Part shown: piece after piece, positions 1 to 5,200 of the stretch
Numbering within the stretch: position 1 is the first letter of the stretch
Layout: every line of letters begins with the position of its first letter
Origin: Erythrobacter donghaensis
Lineage (GTDB): Bacteria > Pseudomonadota > Alphaproteobacteria > Sphingomonadales > Sphingomonadaceae
Length of the DNA stretch: 5,200 nucleotides
Direction of reading: 5' to 3'
NCBI RefSeq assembly: GCF_001557325.1
Contig: NZ_LSJS01000021.1
Coordinates: 1 to 5,200 of the forward strand
Translations under genes and position numbers: made by a program
Notes under the pieces: generated by a model
Seen by the model: only the letters and a program-made list of their open reading frames with translations
Databases searched by the model: none
Told to the model about the DNA's origin: nothing

Positions 1-55
1 CGGCATACGGTCAGCTCAGAAAATGCTTGCCAAACAGCACGCGATTAGACGACCC
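1..55. mobile_element. Possible end of an inserted element or rearrangement junction
   Basis: The sequence left of about position 55 is clearly poorer in GC than the rest of the window and does not continue the permease protein. Read on the minus strand from 54, it begins GGGTCGTCT. Further in it has GCGTGCT (about 37-43) and TTTTCTGAGCTGACC (about 10-24). These pieces resemble parts of Tn3-family terminal inverted repeats as I remember them, but spacing and orientation are not consistent with one clean repeat. No transposase, second end or target duplication can be seen because the window stops here. Confidence 0.3.
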
Positions 56-129
56 ATCGGCGCGAGCATGACCCCCGCGCCAAGCAGCAACGCCAGAACA
101 ACGAGCGGGTGAAGACGTGCCCCCGTCAT
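16..129 (-). pseudogene. Second sugar ABC transporter permease (MalG/UgpE-like), truncated after 37 codons
   Basis: The ATG at 129 overlaps the stop of the preceding permease (ATGA, 126-129), the usual coupling of MalF- and MalG-type permease genes. Residues 1-24 look like a normal start for this family: a short charged N-terminus, then a hydrophobic first membrane segment ending in L-A-P, where family members usually continue into a W-M-x-x-S-like stretch. Instead the frame reads M-G-R-L-I-A-C-C-L-A-S-I-F and stops at 16-18. An intact protein would be about 270-280 residues with six membrane segments and an EAA loop, so this one cannot work. The loss of resemblance coincides with a drop in GC to about half over positions 1-57. 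An insertion or deletion junction is the likeliest reason; a frameshift alone would not explain the composition change. The assignment rests on position and the first 24 residues only. Confidence 0.6.
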
Positions 130-1004
130 GCGCGCGGCTCCTCGTGACGGGTGACCAGCCAGTATTGGAGAAGCGTGAGGGCGATGATCATCCCGAACAG
201 CAGCTCGGCGATGGCGGTGGCATAGCCCAGCTCCCAACGCCCGAAGCTGACTTCGAAGATGTAGAGCACGATCGTCCGCGAGGCTCCGCCCGGGCCGCCG
301 CCGGTCAGCAGCTGCGCCTGCCCGAACAGCTGCAACTGCGCCGCAGTCTGGAGCATGACCACCAGCAGCAGCGTGCGGCGGATCGCGGGGATGGTGATGC
401 GTCGCAGCACCGTCCAGCGGCCCGCACCGTCGAGCGCGGCGGCCTCGTAGATGTCGCCCGGCACCTGCTGGAGCCCGGCGAGGATCAGCATGATCGGGAA
501 TCCGAGCGACCACCACAAAGTGGTGATCGCGATGGCTGGGATGACGAGATCGGGATCGGACAGGAACGGGATCGGGGCGCGGCCCGTGGCCTCCAGCCCC
601 TCGGCGATCAGCCCAGCGTCGGGCGTCAGGATGAAGCGCCAGATCAGCGTGACGATGGTGACCGACAGCACCAGCGAGGAGAAGAACACGCCGCGCAAAA
701 CCGCCGCAAACCGGCCCGAGCGGTTCAATGCCAGCGCCAGCAGCAGTGCGATCACCGTCAGCGGCGGCACGATCAGCAGCGCCAGCAGCAAGGTGTTGCC
801 GAAAGCCTGATGCAGCACCGGATCGCCCAGCGCCTCCGCATAGTTGCCGAGCCCGATCCACTCGCGCCGCCCGAAAAGGTCGGCGCGGTGGAGGCTGATG
901 ACCAGCCCCATGACGAGCGGCACCACCAGGATGGCGGCATAGACCAGCAGGACCGGCGCGACGAAAGCATAGCCGGCCAGCCGATCCCGTGCCGCGGCGT
1001 TCAC
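126..1004 (-). CDS. Carbohydrate ABC transporter permease, MalF/UgpA type
   Basis: This 292-residue inner-membrane protein would form one half of the channel of a CUT1-type sugar importer. It has about six hydrophobic segments, the first at residues 10-38, and a W-I-G-L-G-N-Y sequence at 49-55 matching the family's F-V-G-L-x-N-Y. It has a clear EAA loop at about 187-206 (E187, A188, A189, G193, I205, P206), the cytoplasmic helix that docks on the ATPase. The GTG start at 1004 overlaps the ATPase stop (GTGA, 1001-1004). The frame stays open upstream, but that part only shadows the ATPase gene, and 292 residues is the usual length. The ATGA overlap at its other end leads into the second permease. 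The substrate cannot be inferred. The gene looks intact, but its partner permease is truncated in this window. Confidence 0.93.
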   Translation of the reverse strand: MNAAARDRLAGYAFVAPVLLVYAAILVVPLVMGLVISLHRADLFGRREWIGLGNYAEALGDPVLHQAFGNTLLLALLIVPPLTVIALLLALALNRSGRFAAVLRGVFFSSLVLSVTIVTLIWRFILTPDAGLIAEGLEATGRAPIPFLSDPDLVIPAIAITTLWWSLGFPIMLILAGLQQVPGDIYEAAALDGAGRWTVLRRITIPAIRRTLLLVVMLQTAAQLQLFGQAQLLTGGGPGGASRTIVLYIFEVSFGRWELGYATAIAELLFGMIIALTLLQYWLVTRHEEPRA

Positions 1005-2098
1005 GCGCGCGGCTCCGGATGATGCGCCGCGCCGCCCGCGGTGAAGATGTGCGCGGCCGCGGCATCGAGGTCGAGCGTCACCGTCTCGCCCGCTCGCACC
1101 GTGCCGAAGCCGGGCTCGAGCGCGACGATCTCCGCGCCGTCCGCGAGCCGGGCGTAGAGGAACGTGCGGTCGCCCAGCCGCTCGACCAGCTCGACCCGCG
1201 CCGCGAGCCCCGCCCCGCCCGGCGCGGCGAGGCGCACGTGCTCGGGCCGCAGGCCGACCTCGACCTCGGTTCCCGCGACCAGCTCGCCTGCAGGCACCGC
1301 GGTGGCGAGCACCGTCCCCTCGGCCAGCCGCACCTGCACGCGGCCGGACACGGCGCCCGCGATGGTCGCAGGCAGCATCGCCATCGGGGGCGAGCCGACG
1401 AAGCGCGCGACAAAGGCATTGGCGGGGCGCGCATAGACTTCCGCAGGCGTCCCGACCTGCTGGATGCAGCAATCGTCGAGGATCACGATGCGGTCGGCGA
1501 GGGTCATCGCCTCGGCCTGGTCGTGCGTCACCATGATCAGCGCCGCATCCACCCGATGGCGCAGCTGCGCCAGCTCCACCCGCGTGCGCCCGCGCAAGGC
1601 GGCATCGAGGTTCGACAGGGGCTCGTCGAGCAGAAACAGCCGCGGCTGCTTGACGATCGCGCGCCCGATCGCGACCCGCTGGCGCTGCCCGCCCGACATC
1701 TGCCCCGGCTTCTTGTCGAGCTGCTCCGCGATCTCGAGAATGTCTGCCGCCTGCGCGATCCGCCGCGCGATCTCGTCCTTGGCGACGCCCGCATTGCGCA
1801 GCCCGAAGGCCATGTTTTCGCGCACGGTCATGTGCGGGTAGAGCGCATAGTGCTGGAACACCATCGCGATCCCGCGGGCGCCGGGAGCGAGCCCGTCGAT
1901 CCGCTCGCCATCGAGCCGCACCTCGCCGCTATCGAGGCTCTCCAGCCCGGCGATGATCCGCAGCAGGGTCGACTTGCCGCTGCCCGAAGGGCCGAGGAAG
2001 GCGATGAACTCGCGCGGCGCAATGTCCAGCGACACGCGGTCGAGCACAAGCGTCTCGCCGTAGGACTTGCAGACCGCGATCAGCTCCAGACCGGGCAA
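1001..2098 (-). CDS. Sugar ABC transporter ATP-binding protein, MalK/UgpC type
   Basis: This 365-residue cytoplasmic ATPase would power the importer. In order it shows Walker A G-P-S-G-S-G-K-S-T at 36-44, Q-loop Q82, signature M-S-G-G-Q at 134-138 (usually L-S-G-G-Q), Walker B L-F-L-L-D-E-P at 154-160 with catalytic E159, D-loop S-N-L-D at 162-165 and switch H192. The C-terminal third, from about 235, is the regulatory OB/TOBE region with the family's L-R-P-E-H motif. Length is typical (350-370). The start is TTG at 2098, with a GGGGGAG Shine-Dalgarno-like stretch a few bases upstream; no ATG lies between it and Walker A, although CTG at codon 4 is possible. D-C-C replaces the more usual polar residues before the I-Q-Q-V-G-T-P segment. 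It is the first transporter gene of the run, 76 bp after the dioxygenase, with its own copy of the TATGATAATT element upstream. Confidence 0.95.
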   Translation of the reverse strand: MPGLELIAVCKSYGETLVLDRVSLDIAPREFIAFLGPSGSGKSTLLRIIAGLESLDSGEVRLDGERIDGLAPGARGIAMVFQHYALYPHMTVRENMAFGLRNAGVAKDEIARRIAQAADILEIAEQLDKKPGQMSGGQRQRVAIGRAIVKQPRLFLLDEPLSNLDAALRGRTRVELAQLRHRVDAALIMVTHDQAEAMTLADRIVILDDCCIQQVGTPAEVYARPANAFVARFVGSPPMAMLPATIAGAVSGRVQVRLAEGTVLATAVPAGELVAGTEVEVGLRPEHVRLAAPGGAGLAARVELVERLGDRTFLYARLADGAEIVALEPGFGTVRAGETVTLDLDAAAAHIFTAGGAAHHPEPRA

Positions 2099-2112
2099 AA
2101 GCTCCCCCTCTC

Positions 2113-2122
2113 AATTATCATA
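2113..2122 (-). promoter_or_regulatory. Copy 1 of shared TATGATAATT element upstream of the ABC operon
   Basis: The minus strand reads TATGATAATT, ending 15 bases before the TTG start of the ATPase gene, inside an AT-rich island in GC-rich DNA. The same ten bases occur before the dioxygenase start. The surrounding CAAT (2112-2115) and ATTG (2126-2129) make a loose inverted repeat. It could be an operator, or a -10 box (TATGAT). As a -10 box it would leave a very short leader and I see no good -35, so an operator is my preference. Confidence 0.35.
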
Positions 2123-2149
2123 TTTATTGGACAATGATGCATCTGCCCG

Positions 2150-2175
2150 CGCAGGTCAACGCACCTGCGGTTTTT
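2150..2175 (+). terminator. Hairpin with T-run between the dioxygenase and ABC genes
   Basis: CGCAGGT (2150-2156) and ACCTGCG (2163-2169) pair perfectly over 7 bp around a 6-base loop, and G2170 then TTTTT (2171-2175) follow on the plus strand. This is the shape of an intrinsic terminator for plus-strand transcription, but the genes on both sides are on the minus strand. On the minus strand the hairpin lies a few bases after the dioxygenase stop and has no T-run after it. There it may be an RNA-stability or partial-attenuation element between cistrons, or a stop for antisense transcripts. Confidence 0.35.
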
Positions 2176-3011
2176 CAATAGGTCGCCGCCAGAAGCCCTT
2201 CGATAACATGGTGCTGAATTACCGGCTCGAGCCGTTCGACCACCCGTGCGGGCAAATGGTCGCGCACCTGCGGGGGGAGACTGGCGAGATAGGCGGCGGT
2301 CGCCTGAAGGTCGTGGTGTGCGCCGTTGGTGGCATCGGGCGTGTCGACCCCGATCACCAGCACCGGGCGCGGTTCGGCCGAGACATTGGCGGTGCCGCGA
2401 TGCACTGTCAGCGCCGAGCGCGCCGCGATGTCGCCGCGTCTCGGGAGCTTTTTCACCGCGCGCGCCGCATAGCGCGGCCACAAGTCCGGCGGCGGGAACA
2501 TGCCCTTGGCGCAGCCCTCGAACCTGTCCCATTGGGTGCCCGGAGCGATCTCGAAGGGGCCGTGTTCGGGGCGCGTGTCGACCGTGGTCAGATTGAAGGC
2601 GAGCGAATTGAGCCGGCGGCCGGCGGTGGTCGCCTCGGGCACGGCGAAATCGCGGTGCCAGGGCTGGTCGGCCGCGCCGGGGAAGGGGATGTCGAATCCG
2701 ACCTCAATGATGCGGTAATCCTGCCCCAATACCGCCGTACAGACCGCGATGAACCACGGATGGGCCGCGATGGTTGCGAAGTCCGAAAGGCGCTCGGGCT
2801 GGATTTCGACATACCAGCGCTCCGGCCCGCGCGGCAGCACCCCGCCGGGCACGTCCTTCACCTCGGCGAAGATCGCCATGATCTCGGCATGCAGCCGGTC
2901 GGCGAGCGACGGATCGAACGCGCCTGCCAGAGCGATGATGCCCTCGCCGTAAATCCCGCCCATGATCGCCCCGGCCTCGTAGCATTCCGGATCATCGAAA
3001 GTGCTTGCCAT
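2175..3011 (-). CDS. PhyH-family Fe(II)/2-oxoglutarate-dependent dioxygenase
   Basis: This 278-residue soluble protein is of the phytanoyl-CoA dioxygenase (PhyH) type. Such enzymes use Fe(II), O2 and 2-oxoglutarate to hydroxylate, or sometimes oxidatively cleave, small molecules. The metal site is complete: H119-x-D121 in W-H-R-D-F, distal H204 in T-V-H-R-G-T, and R215 eleven residues later to bind the 2-oxoglutarate carboxylate. The N-terminal 100 residues fit the usual helical part, followed by the double-stranded beta-helix. There is no signal peptide or membrane segment. The ATG at 3011 has GAGGCGG just upstream; longer readings run into the divergent glycosidase gene and are unlikely. 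It precedes the ABC genes on the same strand with a 76-bp gap and is divergent from the glycosidase, so its substrate may be the imported glycoside or its breakdown product. The family is too broad to name the substrate. Confidence 0.88.
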   Translation of the reverse strand: MASTFDDPECYEAGAIMGGIYGEGIIALAGAFDPSLADRLHAEIMAIFAEVKDVPGGVLPRGPERWYVEIQPERLSDFATIAAHPWFIAVCTAVLGQDYRIIEVGFDIPFPGAADQPWHRDFAVPEATTAGRRLNSLAFNLTTVDTRPEHGPFEIAPGTQWDRFEGCAKGMFPPPDLWPRYAARAVKKLPRRGDIAARSALTVHRGTANVSAEPRPVLVIGVDTPDATNGAHHDLQATAAYLASLPPQVRDHLPARVVERLEPVIQHHVIEGLLAATY

Positions 3012-3032
3012 TACCGCCTCTGAAATTATCAT
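3005..3032 (+). promoter_or_regulatory. Candidate sigma70-type promoter of the GH43-like gene
   Basis: TTGCCA at 3005-3010 (5 of 6 to TTGACA) and TATCAT at 3027-3032 (5 of 6 to TATAAT) are separated by 16 bases. The transcript would start near 3039 and give a leader of about 50 bases. The -35 overlaps the first codons of the dioxygenase, and the -10 lies inside the shared TATGATAATT element. Confidence 0.45.
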
Positions 3033-3036
3033 ACAA
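3024..3036. promoter_or_regulatory. Copy 2 of the shared element, candidate operator in the divergent region
   Basis: The minus strand reads TTGTATGATAATT, sharing TATGATAATT with the copy upstream of the ABC ATPase. The 11-base core TTGTATGATAA fits a symmetric TTRT-N3-AYAA pattern, reminiscent of FadR-type GntR operators (T-N-G-T-N3-A-C-N-A) with one deviation. It overlaps the candidate -10 of the glycosidase gene and lies 13 bases from the dioxygenase start, so one bound repressor could shut both directions. No regulator gene is present in the window, so the family suggestion is tentative. Confidence 0.38.
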
Positions 3037-3090
3037 ATCAGATTTAGCAGCCGAGAACCGTCTTGGCGAGACCCTCCAGAGAGAATGCCC

Positions 3091-4512
3091 ATGCACGATA
3101 TCGCCTCTCCCGCCGACGCCGATCTCCTTGCGTCCTTCGCGGTCGAACCGGTTGCCGAAGGCATCGCCACGCGTTTCACCGTGACGCTGGGCGACAAGAC
3201 CCACGCCTATCGCATCCCCACCGGCCAGCATAACCACTATGCGGTGTTCTTCAGCGAGCTCGCCCGCGATTTCGGGACGCGCTCGCCCGCCGGGCACAAG
3301 CCCGTGCCGATCGACGGGCCCGAGCCCGACTGGCGTCCGCTGATCCTCGACAACCTCAGCCCCCGCACGACAGCGGGATACGGCGATCCGGCGGTGCTCA
3401 AGACCGAGGAGGGCTACTGGCTGGTCGCCACCTCCAACGATGCGCCCGACGCCTTCCCGATCCTCCATTCGCACGATCTCGAGAGCTGGAGCCACAAGGG
3501 CTTCGTCTTCCCCGAGGGCGAGGCACCCGAATGGACCGCGCATGGCCGCTCGATCGGCGACTACTGGGCGCCCGAGATGGCGAAGGTCGGGGATGAATAC
3601 TGGCTGGTCTACACCGCCCGTCAGCGCTCCAACGCGCTAGCCATCGGCCTTGCCAAGGCCCCGCACCCGACCGGCCCGTGGACCGATCTGGGCCACCCGC
3701 TGGTGGCCGGCTTCGCGATCAACACCACCAACTTCCCCGACGATCCGACCCAGCCGATGCTGAGCGGGGGCGTGATCGACAGCCACATCTTCATCGACGC
3801 GACCGGCGAGCGCTACCTGTTCTGGAAGCGCGACACCAACGGCGTCTGGCCGCGCCCGCTCGCCGGGCTGCTGCGCCGCCGCCCCGATCTCGTCGACCGG
3901 ATCTTCACCGAGGAGGCCGACCGCCGCACCGCGCGCTTTTCCGCAGCGGTCCAGCCCTGGGCCAACACCCGTCGCCCGATGGAGCGCTTCTTCCTGATGC
4001 AGCCGATGATCGAGGCGGTGCTCGACAACTGGGAGCAGGTGAAATCCGTGCTCTCCGAGGTCGAGGAGGCCGCCTTCATCGTCGACGCGATGAGCACCCC
4101 GATCCATGCCCAGCGGCTGGACGAGGAGGGCAATCTCGTCGGCAGCGACACGATCGTGCTGACCAATGACCAGGAATGGGAAGGCCACCTCATCGAAGGC
4201 CCGTGGGTGACGCTCCAGGAGGGGCGTTACTGGATGTTCTATGCGGGCAACGACTTCGGCACGCCCGCCTACGGCATCGGCGTCGCGGTCGCCGACCATC
4301 CGCTGGGGCCTTACGTGAAGCAGGAGGGGCCGCTCCTGAAGTCGGTCAAGACCTGGTGGGCACCCGGCCACGCCTCGGTCGCACCGAGGCTCGACGACCG
4401 GCCGCAGCTGTTCTTCCACGCCTTCTTTCCCGGCACCGGTGGCTACAACTGCTTCCGCGCGCTGCTGACGACGAAACTGGAATTCTCGCAGGAGAAGGTC
4501 ACGCTGTCCTGA
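3091..4512 (+). CDS. GH43-like glycoside hydrolase, cytoplasmic, with an unusual insert
   Basis: This 473-residue protein is a five-bladed beta-propeller glycosidase of the GH43/GH117-like group, retained in the cytoplasm because no signal peptide is present. The three acidic residues are in recognisable contexts: D99 in Y-G-D-P-A-V (general base), D230 in V-I-D-S-H-I-F (pKa-tuning), and E369 in L-I-E-G-P-W (general acid). Blade-like repeats include G-Y-W-L-V-A-T (108-114), Y-W-A-P-E-M (158-163), E-Y-W-L-V-Y (169-174) and R-Y-W-M-F-Y (near 378-384). Two features are odd: about 95 residues precede the catalytic Asp, far more than in a minimal GH43, and a charged, probably helical insert of about 85 residues (252-336) separates F-W-K-R-D from I-H-A-Q-R-L. 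I chose the ATG at 3091 because GAGAGA lies 6 bases upstream; ATG 3085 is the alternative. Its position beside sugar-import genes suggests hydrolysis of an imported short glycoside. GH43 members include arabinosidases, xylosidases and galactosidases; which applies here is unknown. Confidence 0.87.
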   Translation: MHDIASPADADLLASFAVEPVAEGIATRFTVTLGDKTHAYRIPTGQHNHYAVFFSELARDFGTRSPAGHKPVPIDGPEPDWRPLILDNLSPRTTAGYGDPAVLKTEEGYWLVATSNDAPDAFPILHSHDLESWSHKGFVFPEGEAPEWTAHGRSIGDYWAPEMAKVGDEYWLVYTARQRSNALAIGLAKAPHPTGPWTDLGHPLVAGFAINTTNFPDDPTQPMLSGGVIDSHIFIDATGERYLFWKRDTNGVWPRPLAGLLRRRPDLVDRIFTEEADRRTARFSAAVQPWANTRRPMERFFLMQPMIEAVLDNWEQVKSVLSEVEEAAFIVDAMSTPIHAQRLDEEGNLVGSDTIVLTNDQEWEGHLIEGPWVTLQEGRYWMFYAGNDFGTPAYGIGVAVADHPLGPYVKQEGPLLKSVKTWWAPGHASVAPRLDDRPQLFFHAFFPGTGGYNCFRALLTTKLEFSQEKVTLS

Positions 4513-4643
4513 GCGGGTCTGCGCCGCATCGGATATCGATGCTGGTCGGGATCGGGCTCGGCTGGAGATAGGGGCAGGGTCAGGGGCGCAGCCGCCCTGC
4601 GTCGCGCGCGGCGCGCAAGGCGAGGGCAAAAGCGCTGAGCCGA

Positions 4644-4734
4644 TGGCGGAGACGGAGGGATTCGAACCCTCGGTACCCTGATAGAGTACGGTTCCTTAGC
4701 AGGGAACTGGTTTCAGCCACTCACCCACGTCTCC
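4644..4734 (-). tRNA. tRNA-Ser(GCU)
   Basis: The 91-base gene includes an encoded CCA (4644-4646). The acceptor stem pairs GGAGACG (4728-4734) with CGTCTCC (4648-4654), followed by discriminator G. The anticodon loop CTGCTAA sits on a GTTCC/GGAAC stem, giving anticodon GCT (4698-4700), which reads AGC and AGU serine codons. A long variable arm closed by GTAC/GTAC marks a class II tRNA, as expected for serine, and the T loop has GGTTCGAATCC. All parts look functional. The gene is convergent with the glycosidase gene, with 131 bp between them, and its 3' end faces the catabolic cluster. Confidence 0.97.
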
Positions 4735-5000
4735 GGGCATCAGCTTGGGCTGCGAGGGCGGGGCTATAGTCGGGCATTGGGCCAGCGGCAAGGTGGCTTG
4801 GCGAAAAAACCGCAGCCGTGCCCGCAGCGCTGTGGTCCGCGCCGGTTCTGGCCGTGTTCAGGCACGCAGCGATAGCCCTGCCACGGTTCGTCGCAATTCG
4901 GATTCGCCTCGGCGACGGACGGTTGCCTCGCGCGGCGGATGCGATTCTTCTCCGATGCGCAGAAAACCGGGGCTGACACTGACATGCGAAAGGTCGCAAA
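4735..5000. other. Intergenic region with no convincing gene
   Basis: Apart from the tRNA promoter at its left end, I find no supported element in these 266 bases. A minus-strand frame of 73 codons (4764-4985) has six cysteines and a proline/arginine-rich sequence, but no clear ribosome site, no recognisable domain, and its end runs into the tRNA promoter. I do not call it a gene. The promoter of the gene at 5001 should lie here, but I cannot pick a convincing pair of boxes. Confidence 0.5.
4763..4791 (-). promoter_or_regulatory. Promoter of tRNA-Ser
   Basis: On the minus strand, TTGCCG (4786-4791) and TATAGC (4763-4768) are separated by exactly 17 bases. A start about 7 bases further on would lie some 20-25 bases before the tRNA 5' end, followed by a GC-rich stretch (CCCCGCCC) resembling the GC-rich discriminators of stable-RNA promoters. 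Confidence 0.55.
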
Positions 5001-5200
5001 ATGAGCATGATGAACGCCCGCTTCCCCGATCTCGGCCGCCGCCTGGCGGGCTATGCGCTGGGGGCGCTCGCGGCCCTGTCCCTCGCCGCTCCGACGCTGG
5101 CGCAGGATCTCGAGACCGTCGATCCCGATGCGGCCTACAGCCAGCAGAACGGCGACATCGATGCCGACCTCGCCGCGCCCCAGGCCCCGCCGGCCACCAC
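5001..5200 (+). CDS. Exported protein of unknown function, 5' part only
   Basis: The first 66 codons are present and the frame is open at the window edge. The N-terminus is a classical Sec signal peptide: M-S-M-M-N-A-R with R13/R14 as the charged part, a hydrophobic core rich in Ala and Leu at about 15-30, and a likely cleavage site after T-L-A-Q or A (about residues 33-35). The following segment is acidic and low in complexity (D/A/P/Q-rich, V-D-P-D-A-A-Y-S-Q-Q), as in many periplasmic or outer-membrane proteins before their folded domain. ATG 5001 is favoured because AAAGG lies 7 bases upstream; ATGs at 5007 and 5010 are in frame and possible. No domain is visible yet, so no function can be given. 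It is transcribed away from the tRNA and seems unrelated to the sugar cluster. Confidence 0.8.
   Translation, partial: MSMMNARFPDLGRRLAGYALGALAALSLAAPTLAQDLETVDPDAAYSQQNGDIDADLAAPQAPPAT

Noticed and set aside
989..2137. Long plus-strand open frame of about 380 codons over the ATPase gene
   Set aside because: It is the antisense shadow of a fully recognisable ABC ATPase; its arginine/histidine-rich, low-complexity translation is typical of GC-rich shadows.
3012..3197. Upstream extension of the dioxygenase to a 340-residue reading
   Set aside because: The added residues are antisense to the glycosidase gene and its promoter; the ATG at 3011 has a good ribosome site and gives the usual PhyH length.
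4581..4616. GC-rich inverted repeats (CGCAG/CTGCG and GCGCGC runs) after the glycosidase gene
   Set aside because: The stems are short and lack a T-run on either strand; a terminator is expected between these convergent genes, but none is convincing.
3637..4629. Minus-strand open frame of 330 codons over the glycosidase gene
   Set aside because: It is antisense to a gene with intact GH43 motifs, and its translation shows no domain.
4764..4985. Minus-strand 73-codon frame with six cysteines
   Set aside because: There is no clear ribosome site, signal peptide or known domain, its end lies in the tRNA promoter, and open frames of this size are common in GC-rich DNA.

Overview
The window is GC-rich DNA with the layout of a bacterial carbohydrate-uptake locus. 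High GC, frequent GTG/TTG starts, start-stop overlaps and the style of the proteins suggest an alphaproteobacterium, perhaps Sphingomonadales. This placement is a guess from composition and protein style, not from a marker gene.

Left half (about 1-3011, minus strand). Four genes read right to left: a PhyH-type Fe(II)/2-oxoglutarate dioxygenase, a MalK/UgpC-type ABC ATPase, a MalF/UgpA-type permease, and the first codons of a second, MalG/UgpE-type permease. The three transporter genes overlap by 4 bp at each junction (GTGA, then ATGA), so they are translationally coupled. The second permease reading frame stops after 37 codons near the left edge. Its sequence loses family resemblance around codon 25, exactly where GC falls and a transposon-end-like sequence begins, so the importer looks broken here. 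No substrate-binding protein is visible.

Middle (3091-4512, plus strand). Divergent from the dioxygenase is a GH43-like glycosidase with no signal peptide. It has the expected three acidic residues, a long N-terminal extension and an unusual insert of about 85 residues. The 79-bp divergent region carries a plausible plus-strand promoter and a TATGATAATT element. That element recurs just upstream of the ABC ATPase gene, which suggests one local regulator controls both transcription units. A simple model is import of a small glycoside by the ABC transporter, hydrolysis in the cytoplasm by the GH43-like enzyme, and oxidation of the sugar or its aglycone by the dioxygenase. The substrate cannot be read from the sequence.

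Right part (4513-5200). A complete tRNA-Ser(GCU) lies on the minus strand with a recognisable sigma70-type promoter. It is followed by 266 bp with no convincing gene, then the 5' end of a plus-strand gene for an exported protein of unknown function that runs off the window. The 3' end of the tRNA faces the catabolic cluster, an arrangement that fits (but does not prove) a genomic island at a tRNA gene.
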